Source of the DNA: Dryococelus australis
Lineage: Eukaryota > Arthropoda > Insecta > Phasmatodea > Phasmatidae
DNA length: 64,000 bases
NCBI GenBank assembly: GCA_029891345.1
Contig: CM057009.1
Coordinates: 210,546,709-210,610,708, forward strand
Direction of reading: 5' to 3'
Shown: positions 38,179 through 49,915 of the stretch, in pieces
Numbering within the stretch: the first letter of the stretch is position 1
How the letters are laid out: the number at the start of each line of letters is the position of its first letter
Made by a program: the position numbers and the translations under genes
Notes under the pieces: model-generated
Told to the model about the DNA's origin: nothing
The model's input: only the letters and a program-made list of their open reading frames with translations
Databases searched by the model: none

Positions 38179-40883
38179 TATTTTAATATGAAATGGCATA
38201 TATTTTTTACTTTTTCATACCAAACATTTTCTTATTTTCATATCTTCATCGCACTTTATGCTATGAATATTTTTTGCATACAGTCTGAATTCAACAATTC
38301 AGCAGTATGTAGACACTAAAAAGTATATTTCCAGAATCTCTCCTTATATGAAATTTCAATAAGTCATGTTTTTTTTATAATTAACCTGATTTATAAACCA
38401 TACATGTTTATCTTTATCTTCTTTCAGAATAAACGCTTTCCATCCATGATAAATGGAAGCTGAATATTGTTCTCTATGCCCTAATATTTAGTCTGACCAA
38501 TGACCACCCCATGGGCAATATCAATGTCCAGTGCAATTATTTATCTTAATAAGAATAACCTACCATCTTGTGGTATAACAAACCATTAATAAAATTATTC
38601 CAAGAACACAAGAATATTATAATTACAAAGAGAATGTTAACACACAAAGAGATAGGAATTGTCAGGAGACGACTTGCTATGGATGTTGTTGAACTTTTAA
38701 TGACCATCACCATGTTATAATTGAAAAAACAATGACAGTGTTATTGCTTGCTTATGTATAAAATTAATTTAAATTGTACAGTTTTTAATAAATAAAACCA
38801 ACATACCAAGCTTTTAAGGGAAAATAACATCCATTAAAAATAATGTTTGTAAAGCATTTTTAACAGATACGTAAATTTTTACTTACAGGCCTTAGTGGGG
38901 CATAGTTTTGTGTTGTCAATGAAACTCTTTGGTTACATTACTTTCATGGTGGTACTACACACACATCTACTTCCATTCTTTGTTGACGTATGGGCCTATG
39001 CAGGAGGTTGTATTATGTATTTAACAAAACTCTTTTGTGGTAGCATTACTTTTAAGGTGGTACAACACATTTGGTAATGGGTCAATAATAAAAAAAATTG
39101 TGTGTGGATGTGTAAATAATTGTTCTTTATGGTAATGTTTAAAAATACAATACTTGTTACTATTGGCAACACTATACAATGCTTATACCAACAATAATTA
39201 CATATAATGTTGTTTTTTATTTCCTCTGACTTTGGGGCATTGTTAACATCACAATGTACATTATTATGGAAGACTAGATCTTGTCTAGCACAGCGTAGCC
39301 AGTTGACATAAATCTGTAGGTAGACATATAAGTAGCCCCACAAGGGTTTGGTTTTTTTTTTTTAGCAAGTTTCAAAACCTAGAAATTAATAATTAGGAAA
39401 TAAAACAGTTATTTAACAAATACGGAAAGCAGTATATATGCACTGAAATTTATAATTAGTGGATTGAACTAAAAAGCAATAAATAGTGGTATACTTATAA
39501 ACATTATTGTAATGATTAACTATTTAAATTTAGACATTAATATAAAAACAATTATAAATAATACATTATATTTAATATAATAACGTGCATGCACACAGTT
39601 ATAGGTATATTTAAGTATTAGTATCACAAATAGTTGTTATTTGATTTATACTAAGCCTGAATCAGATACCTTTTAATTGATGAGCTTAAATTTTAAGCCA
39701 TGTGACTCTATCAATGTCAATGCTTGTCCATTTGGTGAAAGAAACTAAATGCTGAGGATTGATAATACTAACCAGCCATATAAAAATAATAAAAATAAGG
39801 TGAATATTATGAAAACGAATAAAAGTTAGAGTAAAAACCAATAAATTATTGAAAAATAACTGAAATAGGCTAAATTAAACCATGTTGATTGAAAAGAAAA
39901 ATAAAGAGAGAAAAACAACAAATGATGTATTCCTTCTCCCTTAGCCAGTGTGTCCCGTTTCACCTGCGCAGCTGTGATGTAACACCTACTGGGGGGGGGG
40001 GGGGGGGGGAGGCGGCCCAAACGTGGCAGTTACAAATCCACAACTCCTGCCTCGGCACGGGTATTAGAAGTGCACCCTACCTACACAGTGACCAAGGCAC
40101 TGCAGAGTCAGGTGACCGTCCAACGTTAATATCCTCAAGAGGCAACTTTTGAGGGCATATTAATTTGGGCCAACCACTATCATCAAACAACCCCCCCCAA
40201 ACACAAACAATAAAGTTTCAAACAGGGAAATGAATGCAGTGAGGAGGCCACAACGGCTCCAGATTTCCAGAAATCCCCTTCGTGTTCCCCTTTACACATG
40301 TTACGTCCCGTGTGTGCCAGTGCGGATAGTGTGAGTACCGCCTGACATCAAGGCAATTTTTCTAAACACATCACCATCTTCAAATTCAGCCCAAACAGTT
40401 TTAGCAAACAGTTCTTATTGTTTTATAGCCATTCAGGAATGGCTACCCATACCCCTCTTATTGTGAAAGTGGACTGACCCAGCTAGAGTCACCTATTGCC
40501 ACTTTACTACTGTAAATATTTGAGAGTATAATTATTTTGTAAATTTTTGTTGCAGTGTAATTATATTTTTAATTTAATGAAAGAAGCAACAGACTGTATG
40601 AGACTGCTCCAGAACTTTTCAACAATAAGTTGCATAACTTGTTTACTGCCAACACATTTTTATATCCTTATGTAATTTGTCTGTCAAAGCTAATTAATAA
40701 GTGTTCATTTGTTTTGTAATGCAGGGTCATGATGTTTCAGTGTACTTGTTCTTTTTGTAAAATACATTTTGTATTTTCTTGTCTCTTTCCACACTTTTCG
40801 GCTGAGTCTTGGCAGACCTCCGCCATTTTATTCAATTGTTGCTGGGGGTGGTCACACCCCTTTAAGAGAGCTTTTACCTTGGT
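38179..40883. other. ANKRD50-like intron, no gene
   Basis: AT-rich intron. It contains a poly-T run at about 39351, a G homopolymer of 18 at about 39991-40008, and a GC-richer patch at 39940-40340. Small open frames here lack recognisable motifs. Nothing else could be supported. Confidence 0.6.
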
Positions 40884-41006
40884 ACCTCACAAATGCCTTT
40901 AAGAGGGCTTTTACCTTCGTACATATTGACAGCAAGGTATCGGAGGAATGGACAAACCTTGAATCAAACTTACATAGGGTTCTGCCGGTTTAGCGGCCAT
41001 TGCCTC
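40884..41006 (+). repeat. Direct repeat unit 1 (about 120 bp)
   Basis: Nearly identical to 42369-42497. The shared block runs from cctcacaaa through ctttaagagggcttttac, ttgacagcaaggtat.gg, gaatcaaacttacat and gccggtttagcggccattgcc. It is a short dispersed or tandemly spaced repeat 1.49 kb apart, possibly the two ends of one unidentified element. Confidence 0.75.
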
Positions 41007-42368
41007 TGGGCCTTCACAGTTTTCGCATCAATCACCATTTAGCTTTAATAGGCAATCTTTTATTATGGAACCATAATTTACCTTTCATTGCCCACAGGTG
41101 GCATCACCCCCATGTCCTGCCAGCTCAAAAGCGCCAGGATCGTTTTAAAGATGTAATTGTTCATTGGCTTTTAGCCTTTTTGTCTCGGTTTAGGTTGCCA
41201 ACACACCACAGCTGTTGGAAAAAAGTATGTGCCTCCCAGGAGGTTTACTGCAGGGAGTAAAAACAGTTTTGCAAATGGTGTTTTATTTCACTGCCGATAG
41301 CTTCACAGCCGCATGATTTTGGATCATCTGCACACTAAACCACTGCACCCCATAAGTGCATAAGTGGCGTGACTATTGGGCATGTAAGTTCTATCATAGT
41401 GTGGGATGGCCGTAAAAATCCCACCTGGAAATTAGCGGCATGTGAGGGAGCCTACAGCCATACTAGGCAGGCAGACGGGTATAAAATTTTAATAATACAA
41501 CATCATCGTCGGCACAGGGTGAGTCCAGGAGCAGCCACGTGGGCACATGGCCCACCCCAAGAGAAGAGCCTCTGCTCGACCGAGCTGGTGCCCATACTAT
41601 CATGATTAACATTAACAAACCTTCTAAATCTGCCACCACAAACTTCAGACACTGAGCGCACACCATCACGTCACAAGTACAAAATAAATGCAATAAAATT
41701 AGAGTGAATATGAAAAAAATGGAGGGAAAAAGATTCAAAGTACGGGGAATTAAAAAAAAACTGAATGGAAAAAGATGAAAAATAATGAACAACAAAACAA
41801 GGTAAAATTAACAAATTTTATGAAAACAAACTTAATACAGGTGCAAAACCACTAAAAAATACAAAATGTATTTCAATTATTTGGAAAAATAAAGTGAAAT
41901 TAAGTAAAAAATAAAGCAAATAAGTACAATTTTACGAATATGAATAAAAATAAATAAAATACAAAGAAAACAAATTTTAATCTCATTGGAAGGCCTTAGA
42001 TTACTGCTCAGTATAAATATAACAACAACTCTTTGTGATACTAATATTATAATATACATATAGTATGTGCACTACAGTAGTTATATTAAAATTAGCTTAT
42101 TATCTATACTTGTTTTTATGTGAGTGTCTAAATAGTTCTTCCTTATGAAAATGTTAGCAATTACAAACCTTGTTTTTAACTTTTAAGCCAACCAATTATC
42201 TATAAATTATTGTACATAAGTACTTTTTGTTGTTTTTTTAATTGAATAACAATTTTTTTAGATGTCTGTAAGACATTTGTTTTACACTTTGAAAAATCAA
42301 GGATAAAAAGTTTAGGTTAGATAAATTAAATATAAGCAACTTTAAATGTACCCAAACCTAACCTGGGG
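41007..42368. other. Sequence between the two direct repeats
   Basis: GC-richer from 41007 to about 41660, including the complement of a short low-motif open frame, then AT-rich. No retroelement protein was recognised, so an LTR interpretation of the flanking 120-bp repeats is not supported by coding content. Confidence 0.5.
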
Positions 42369-42497
42369 CCTCACAAAGATGGAGATCTTTAAGAGGGCTT
42401 TTACTTTGGTACATATTGACAGCAAGGTATTGGAGGAATGGACAAACCTTGAATCAAACTTACATAAGGTGCTGCCGGTTTAGCGGCCATTGCCACC
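42369..42497 (+). repeat. Direct repeat unit 2 (about 120 bp)
   Basis: Partner of 40884-41006, with a few substitutions and a small length difference after cctcacaaa. Sequences beyond both copies differ. Confidence 0.75.
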
Positions 42498-43160
42498 CAG
42501 AAGGCTGTCCATTACTGACTGCACCCTCTACTTGGTTTGGAGCACTATCAACTCTTACTGCCACACCTCTCAGTTGGTGTTGCATGTCAATGCTTATTGG
42601 GTCATGTTAAAAACTGGATGTGGGGTTTGAGTTCAAAATGTTTTTTAAAATGCCAAAATGTAAGCAAGGCTCAAGTTTCTTGGTAATTCAAAAAATTATT
42701 CAGCTCATTTGTGATTACCTTATCAATTGAATATTTATTTTGGATGTTTGTAAATCTACCTATGGTTTCCCACATAGATAAGTAGTTTTAGTTGAAAAAA
42801 TGTATGCATCATGCCGCCAGTTCCTAAAATCTCACGTAGACTTTAATTTAAAATACATGTAATTAAAACAGATGTTCTTTCCTGAACATCCTATATGTGG
42901 TTCAGGACATTAACAAAAACAAAGCTATAATGAATGGTAAATGTCAAGTAAAATTTGGAATCATCATTAAAAGCAAGGTATAGAAATACAGCCAAAATAA
43001 AACAGAATAACAATTTTGCTATTATAACCATTATTAACACCTTTTAAAATGATAAACTTTAAATATTGAAAAAACAACAATAATTTTATATACATAAATA
43101 AAAAAGTATTTTATCACGGATTACCAATTATAATTGATATCAATTTAAAAGCACATATAC

Positions 43161-43472
43161 CTTCACATAACCTTCATTCGAAGGTACACACAGTGCAGCA
43201 ACACTAAGAGCTGTTCTCCCATCAGCGTCCGCATGATTAATTTGAGCACCAAATTCTAACAAATGTTCAACTATCTCTGAATGGCCCATGTAGGCAGCTG
43301 CTATCAATGCTGTGCGGCCCTCGTCATCTGTACGATTCACATCTGCTCCATGTTGTAGTAATGCTAGGACTATCTCTTCATGTCCACCCCATGCTGCTGC
43401 ACGTAGAGCTGTACGTTGGTCAGAATCTGCACAGTCTACTGCAGCCCCCTGTTCCAGTAATGCTTGAACAAC
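43161..43472 (-). CDS. ANKRD50: ANKRD50-like ankyrin-repeat gene, exon 1 of those in window
   Basis: The acceptor TGTTTTAG precedes 43472 and the donor GTATAT begins at 43160. The 312-bp exon is 104 codons in phase 0 at both ends with no stop. It encodes ankyrin repeats in order: [35 protein letters not shown], then [59 protein letters not shown]. The AYMGH.EIVEHLL and [14 protein letters not shown] segments are distinctive of ANKRD50, and the break before VV at the exon end is where the family has a longer inter-helix loop. Earlier exons must lie above 64 kb or were not recognised. Assignment rests on recalled family sequence, not a search. Confidence 0.9.
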
Positions 43473-44685
43473 CTAAAACACAGCACTGATATTAGAACAG
43501 AAACAAGGCAAGCTGAATCAAAAAAGTAAACTTCCAAATTCTCATTTAAAAAAAGAATATATTATCAAGTTTTCTATGCTACTGTTTACTACTTTTTCAG
43601 ATTATAAAGTGAAGTATACAGTTTAAGTATTGCTGAAATGACTGCATACTAAAGACTTACAAAGGTAATTCTTCATAAATCTATAACAAGCACACTACAA
43701 CAAATTAAATATTGTAATTTTATACTTGATTCATAATCATTCTGAATCTCAAAAACTAACAGAATTTTTTTTATTACTTTGCTGTATATTTGATTCTGCA
43801 AACTTCTTGAATCTTCCATTCACCTCAATAATCTGTTAACTCATGCAGTTGTCATTCCTTTCCAAGATTTCCCTTACTTTACCCCTGTACAACCATTTCT
43901 TCCAACCTTTTCCTCCACAACTGTGCAATACCTTTGGTCAGGGAGTGTTAAGTTAATGTTTAAGTCACACTTTCTTAGTCTCACAAAGCTCTGCTTAGTA
44001 ATCATATGTTGTCATTTATTAATTTTTTTACCTTTACTGCAGGCTAGGCTGTAATACGGTGCAAATTCATCATGCTTGAAAACTGTAAATAATTTTCTGA
44101 ATTTTGTTTCCAAATTATACTGTATGGACTTCCTGAAAATCAAATTCTGTATTTTAAGTTCCTCATTCATACTCTTCATTATTTTCAAATATTCATGCCA
44201 CAGATGCTCTCTATGGCTGACTAAATTATGTGTGAAAATTAGATCTGTGATAAGTGATCAAGATGAATAGAATCCTGAGACTTTATGACTCATGCCTCAC
44301 GGGTATAACTTTTATTGTATGTTGAATAAGGGTTAAGCCAACAGGGCACTTTTTGAGTGTTGCACCACTTGCAGTTTGCTTATGTTGAAGAAATTCCTAG
44401 GACTGCAAAAATTATATGAATTTTCTGTCCTTTAGTTCTGAGACCTCTTCAACAAAGCCAGGCAAATTACTTTTAAATTTATTTGCCTGTATCACTGTAA
44501 TATGACTACAAAACCTCAAAAGAGAGCTGCTAATGCTGGCAGTCTAATCAAGCTTTCTTTATGGACTGGACTGCCATTTTAAATCCCCCTCTTCTTGTCA
44601 GTACCATGAAACACAAGCAATTCTTACTTTAAATGATGTAATGACTACAAATGTATACGGCAAAATTGGTTGTAGTGTAATTTGA
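43473..44685. other. Upstream intron of the ANKRD50-like gene, no feature
   Basis: AT-rich sequence with no recognisable gene or repeat boundary before the Tc1-like terminus at 44686. Confidence 0.6.
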
Positions 44686-45901
44686 ACTATCTGATAAAAA
44701 GTATCTCGACTCCCCTCTGTAAACATCAACTCACACATAGATGTCCCTATGACAGCTGGTGTTGCTATAGAGAGAGCCAGAGGGCTCAATGTTGGTCAGT
44801 GCTTTGTGATACCAGCAGAATAGGTGAAGTGAAGGAGCTCGGTGAATTCATACATGGTGTAGTTATTGGTTGCCATATTAGTAAGTAAACTGTTAGTGAC
44901 ATTTCTTCCCTTCTCAAGTTCTCTAATTCGAACATTAGGGATGTGATTATGAAGTGGAAATGAAAAGCACAATCACAACAAAACCATGGCCAGGTAGGCC
45001 ACATATGTTAACTGACAGGGATCTTCGAGCATTGAAGAAGGTGGTACGGGAATATAGCAGGTCACAGTGTGATATCATCACCAGTGAAATTCATAGCGTC
45101 ACTAATTGTGCAGCTAGCACCATGACTATGCGCTGGGAATTAAGACTGAGGTTCAGAGCTCAGGCTCCTACTTAAAAACAGCACATTTTGCCTGTGAACA
45201 CAAAGTTCCATGCTCGGTGGTGTAAAGCACGCCACCTCTGGAATGTGGATATTAGAAGCATGATTTAGAGTGATAAACCATGCCATACCAATTGGAAATC
45301 TGAAAGGAGGGTTTGGGTGTGACAAATGGTATATGCCGGCCAGTATAGTGCCCATAATGAAATTTGGTGGAGGTGGGGCGAGAGCATGGGGGTATTTTTC
45401 ATGGAAGAGACTTTGTTTTCTTGTAATATTATGGGGCACATTAAATGTAGAAGGCTATATGGACATTTTGACTGGCTGCATGTTGTCTACATTAGAAGAC
45501 CAGTCCGGAGATGAAAATAGTGAGTTTTAGCAATACTAACTGCCATAAAGCACAGTCAATTCATGAGTGGTCTATAGGCGTAGGGTTCTGTAAATGGACT
45601 ACCAAAACCTCAGAGCCCCAACCTTAATCCCACTGAACACCTCTGGAATGACTGGAACAGCAACTGCGTACCAGATCCCAAAAACCCAAAACCCTTGCTA
45701 CAGCACTGCAGAAAGAGCAGTCTGCCATTGCCCCAGAGACATTCTGACACCTTGTTGACAAGTTACCCTGCAGGGATAGAACTGTTATAAAGGCCAAACG
45801 TCAGCCCACTCTTTATTTATGTCTGCTACTGGGCAGTATATCCATGTGGCACTTATAGGACAGTTTCACAAGGGTGACCATATATTTTTGATAAGATAGT
45901 G
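44686..45901 (+). mobile_element. Tc1-like transposon, degenerate
   Basis: The left end actatctgataaaaagtatctcgac and the complement of the right end, cactatcttatcaaaaatatatgg, form imperfect inverted termini about 1.2 kb apart. A decayed Tc1-type transposase lies between them on the plus strand. The exact ends and a TA duplication are not cleanly resolved. Confidence 0.75.
44970..45800 (+). pseudogene. Tc1-like DDE transposase pseudogene
   Basis: Plus-strand fragments in shifting frames read as a Tc1 transposase. GRPHMLTDRDLRALKKVV is the GRP..LT..D linker after the paired-type helix-turn-helix. RHLWNVDIRSMI-stop-SDK covers the first catalytic Asp. PKPQSPNLNPTEHLW is the usual W/PAQSPDLNPIEHLW with the third acidic residue (Glu), the Asp of SPDLN being Asn here. 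A C-terminal segment with AGIELL then stop follows near 45790. There are several stops and at least two frameshifts. The protein would catalyse cut-and-paste transposition; this copy is inactive. Confidence 0.8.
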
Positions 45902-46794
45902 AATAATATGTTATGATTTTGCATTGTCCTTAGTAAGTAGTTTTAGATTTAAGATTCTGTTTTTGGAGTACTGATATTACTTTATAACAGAGTATCCAGC
46001 AAGACTGTAAATCAAATTTCATGTATGTTTACTGTATTTTCCTTGAAATTCCCATACAATAAAGAAAAAACAAGAGAAAACTATAAAGTAGTGCCAAAGT
46101 TGTGTGGCTTATATGTATATGATTTTGTTGTGCTTATAACTAGTGTCAAAATACAGTGACGCAATCTGGTGGAACAAACCTGACATTGACACAATCAAAT
46201 GATGGTTATATTAACAAGCAACAATTAGTCAGAAACTGCCATTTAAGTGCTTCCCATTTTTTTTTACAAACCTATTTAGTTCTTCTTCTTCTCCACTGTC
46301 ATCCAATGCAGACAAAAGCAACATCTACAAAGCATTAATTACCATCGGTCGGCGACAGCCAGTCAGCTTGACTCTGCTACAGCTCGTTGTGTTACTTAAC
46401 ACTGAGCTATTGTGAAACCAGCATAATTAGTCATTCACATAAACCTACTATTTTAAGCTCTATACGCATTACAGAGACATGCTCATAAGCAAAAACCACT
46501 AACAAAAATTGTTTAAATTACAAATGAAATCTCTCCTTGAAATAAAAGTATTTGAAAGAGCTTTTCAAACAAAATTATGCTGCCATAGTAAATTATTAAT
46601 GACCATATTTAAAATAAAAAATAAAACTGTAATAAAATAAGAGCAAGGCTACCTACCACTATAGTAAATGTAAATAATCACATATTTTATTTCCTCCCAT
46701 CCTAAAAAAAAGCATTTTGGTGAAAATTGTGGCAAAAATTAAATAATTTTCTCATTAAATTTAACACACATATAGTTGAAAGGCTCATGGAAAA
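45902..46794. other. Gene-free stretch
   Basis: AT-rich sequence with no recognised gene or repeat boundary. Confidence 0.55.
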
Positions 46795-47165
46795 GAGTGA
46801 AAATAATTTTCAACAACACAAAAATTGTTTACATTCTGCAGCATAAAAATTACCATCACTGGAAAGAAAATATTGCTAACATAGAAAATAAAAAACAGAA
46901 TATGGTTCTGACTAAAACACATTGGAATGTTACTGTTGCTACCCACAAACAAAAATATGACCTTAAGACCCAGTAGTACATGCTTTACATTCTATACTTA
47001 ATTCCATAATAAAACTTGTGAACGTAGCATGACTGTGTAAATAGAGACTCTTGGTTGTAGCACTGAGAATTTTGCAAATAATTTCATAAACAATGCAGCT
47101 TCTGTTCTCGTGCATGCACAATATGATGGAAGAGCTGCTATATCCCAAAATGTTACCTTTGATGC
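46795..47165 (+). repeat. Dispersed repeat family D, copy 2
   Basis: Partner of 2055-2405 in the same orientation (shared gactaaaacacat, ccttaagacccagta, gagaattt, tcccaaaatgtta). Class unknown. Confidence 0.55.
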
Positions 47166-48305
47166 GTATTTTATAACTAAACTATCTGCATATCCTCAAA
47201 TTCAGAAAGTAATCTATGAATTCACCAGTGGTGAATGCACTGGTGTTAACGAATTTCCAAACATTTAGTGGATAGTTTTTTTTAGCAGCATAAAAGATGC
47301 CACATGTGTGAGATGCTACTATTATGGCCACCCGAGCCCAGCGCAGCACATTGGAGCAGTCAGTGTATCAAGCAAGTCACATTCCACCCCTTTCAACTAA
47401 CCCCAGTGTGGCAGTTAACATGGAAAAGTAGACTATATCCAACAAACATATTTCCATTATGTGGCATAAAGTGAGAGTTGTGCATGTTTCCGTGTGAAGT
47501 GAATTTGATTTCCAGTGACCTAATCCGAAACACAATGTGCAAAGTGAGTGACCTATGTCCCAAAAACAAATGGCGCTGACTCAGAACTCAAGCATAACAA
47601 CATGTGAGAAGCACCAAAATACAGCTCCACGGACATTGAAATTGTTGTGTGCATAACAAGCCATACCACATGACACTGTCTCTGTTCTCATGTGATTACG
47701 CTCATGACTTTTGGTGAGGGGTGTTTACCTGATTGAGCCAAAGCAAACATGTTAACCAAGTAACGAGGACTGGGCTGATGCCACTTTACCAGTGATGCAC
47801 ATGCCAAGATGGGCCTGGTGATAGCCCTTGTCAGGATGGTGCTAACCAAGCCCAGTGCTGGAAGCGACACATTTTTGGTGCATACACGAACACTACCACA
47901 GTTCATACTACTGCTGGAATACACAATTGTGAATACAGATGATATAAACCTATTCCTCTCGCTGTGTGCAGTATGTCTCTGGAGTGATATGGTGTGCCAC
48001 ATGAAGAATGGGCTGAGCATGCAGGATCTCAGTTCCGTGACCCAGCAGGCAACTGGTGGTCACTGTGAAGGTAACTTGATTCAAACTTAGCTCTAGTTCA
48101 TTAACAGAAATCAAGAATTTCCTGGTGGCAGAAGCATGTACCAACTGGCATGCCCAGTTATACAGGGAAAAGCACTGTATTGGTGAGCCATTAAGAGATG
48201 TTCATAAAATGCAAACTATATCTGTTCCATCGCATCCTTACCAGATGTGATCCAATGCCTCCATAAACCATTCATGACCCTGGGTCCTGGTGAAAGTGTT
48301 TAAGG
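47166..48305 (-). other. Probable decayed continuation of a minus-strand gypsy element
   Basis: GC content rises here. Minus-strand frames give peptides such as NELELSLNQVTFTVTT, in the position of the protease-to-reverse-transcriptase linker of the element at 48.3-49.9 kb. No reverse transcriptase, RNase H or integrase motif was found, so pol is missing or too decayed to see. Confidence 0.35.
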
Positions 48306-48494
48306 CTATGTACACTGCATAGTAATTAGTAGAAAAGTTTGGCTTAAAATAGCTGTTTTAACGCCTACACCATGCAGATGGAGTAACATGCCATGCACTC
48401 CCAAATATAGCAGCAAGTGCTGTGTGCAACCAGCTGAAGCAGACCTGGTGTCTGCTAAGGTAATTAGAACATTTGAGACTATACGGTAAACCAC
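48306..48494 (-). pseudogene. Gypsy-type retropepsin remnant
   Basis: The minus-strand frame contains LITLADTRSASAGCTQHLLL, then YLGVHGMLLHLHGVGVKT and TAILSQTF. That resembles the aspartic-protease core: the catalytic DTG loop with a downstream Gly-rich flap region. The Gly of DTG is Arg here, which should inactivate it. It lies about 400 bp downstream of the zinc knuckle of the minus-strand Gag at 48830-49450, the normal gag-to-protease order. Confidence 0.55.
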
Positions 48495-48829
48495 CTAGGT
48501 GCAAACCGACAACAGCCAGTTAGAAAGAAAGCCTGGAGTATGCTTAGCTAGCTTACATGATGCACTTGTGTTTACGACCCAGGATTTGTGTGTACATTAC
48601 CGGCAGGTTCCCATTCGCCTGGAAGGCCACGAAAAAACTGCATTCACTATGCCAGGTGGGAGGTGATTTCAGTTTCAAGCAATCCTGTTCAGCTTAAAAT
48701 GTGCCCAGTCGACATTTCAACTTATGATGACAAAAGTGCTGGAAGGGTGAGTTCTGTTCAGGTTTCCTGGGCTGTGACCTGGGATGAGCAGCGTCTGGCT
48801 GCCCTACCCCCGCGGTCCGTTTCCCGGCA

Positions 48830-49450
48830 GTGGTTTAGGTTACTCCTCCCATGGAAAATCCGCCCAAATCGGACAGTCATTATTCCAGTGCGGCCCACCG
48901 CACCACCCACACAGGTGAGAGGCCTGCCTTGGTACGGTAGAATATTTATAGGTTGGTGCACTGGTCCGGGTGGTTCCAGTTGCACTTGGCTTCGGAATAG
49001 CAGTCATGACTCTAGTTGTCGCTGTTTCCGATGGTTTTTTTCACTGTTTTTTCCATTCTGATGTGTGGATAGCAGGTGCCAGAAAGGGGCTGTGTTCTAG
49101 TAAGGCTGAACCTGCAACTACTTCTAACACGTCTCGCAACAATAACTCCGGATGATAGGTTCGGATGAGGTTAATCTTATTGGTAGCGAAATCATACAGT
49201 GATTCATCTGTCTCCCTCAGGATTGTTTGGCTGTGTGCACGAAGGGATGTGAATGTTGTGGCAAACCGACACTTGAAATTTTGCTGGGATTCCTACCATG
49301 TCAGCCCGTAGCGAGCGATACCACGCCACCATGTTTTCGCATCCCTGAAGGTCTGTTCACCGATGCAGTGAAGCCAGTCCATCTGATCAACTCTATATCT
49401 CCTTAATCTTCTCTCACAATCTTACAGGAAAGCCCCCCAGGGTCTTCGCT
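48830..49450 (-). pseudogene. Gypsy-type gag remnant with zinc knuckle
   Basis: The minus strand at about 49410-49080 reads as Gag core: RYRVDQMDWLHCIGEQTF, KTWWRGIARYGLTW, a stop, then ESQQNFKCRF, LRETDESLYDF and LIRTYHPELLLRDVLE. WW...TW..F and the ESLYDF-type block are the usual Gag landmarks. A CCHC-like nucleic-acid-binding knuckle, CGWCGGPHWNNDCP, lies at 48911-48868; the Cys-His spacing is one residue short of CX2CX4HX4C. Stops and frameshifts show it is inactive. A candidate primer-binding site lies upstream at about 49905. The overlapping plus-strand open frame at 48588-49061 is a shadow. Confidence 0.7.
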
Positions 49451-49900
49451 GGCCGTACCTGCATATGACAGCAGCAACTGAAACCAGGCTGGTATTGACT
49501 GTTGTGGTTGGCAGCAATGATATTTATTAATAAAGTCCGGTGCGTTTGTTGACATTGGCGCATTGCAGGTTGCGGTTGGCACTTCTCACAGGAGCGGGGT
49601 GGACTGCACGGGCAAAGGCGGTAACATTAACAGTGGAGTGTTGAGTGGATAGTCCTCTATTACACTCTGTCGGATTTCGCGGTTGTTTTCTGTATCGTAC
49701 CACGGCTGCGCTGGGCGCAAAGTATCTGTATTTGGTTCCATTCTTGAGTGTGGTGACTGCACTCATTCCGGGATGGTCCATTCTAGCATGTATCTAGTGC
49801 AGCTGATGTTGTGAATATTTCTCCCTGATGTACGCTCCCTGGAGGTTATGCATTCCTCTAGTTAAAAAGTTTGCAGTTCGCACAGGCGAGCCCGGTGGTT

Positions 49901-49915
49901 CCGTTCCTGTCACAC
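49901..49915 (-). promoter_or_regulatory. Candidate primer-binding site
   Basis: The minus strand reads TCTGGTGTGACAGGAACGG, with TGG complementary to a tRNA CCA end. It is positioned between the gag remnant and GC-rich sequence that could be the 5' LTR. I did not identify the tRNA, and no second LTR copy was found. Confidence 0.35.

Noticed and set aside
48588-49061. 157-codon plus-strand open frame
   Set aside because: It is antisense to the minus-strand Gag region with the CCHC-like knuckle, which is the better-supported reading.
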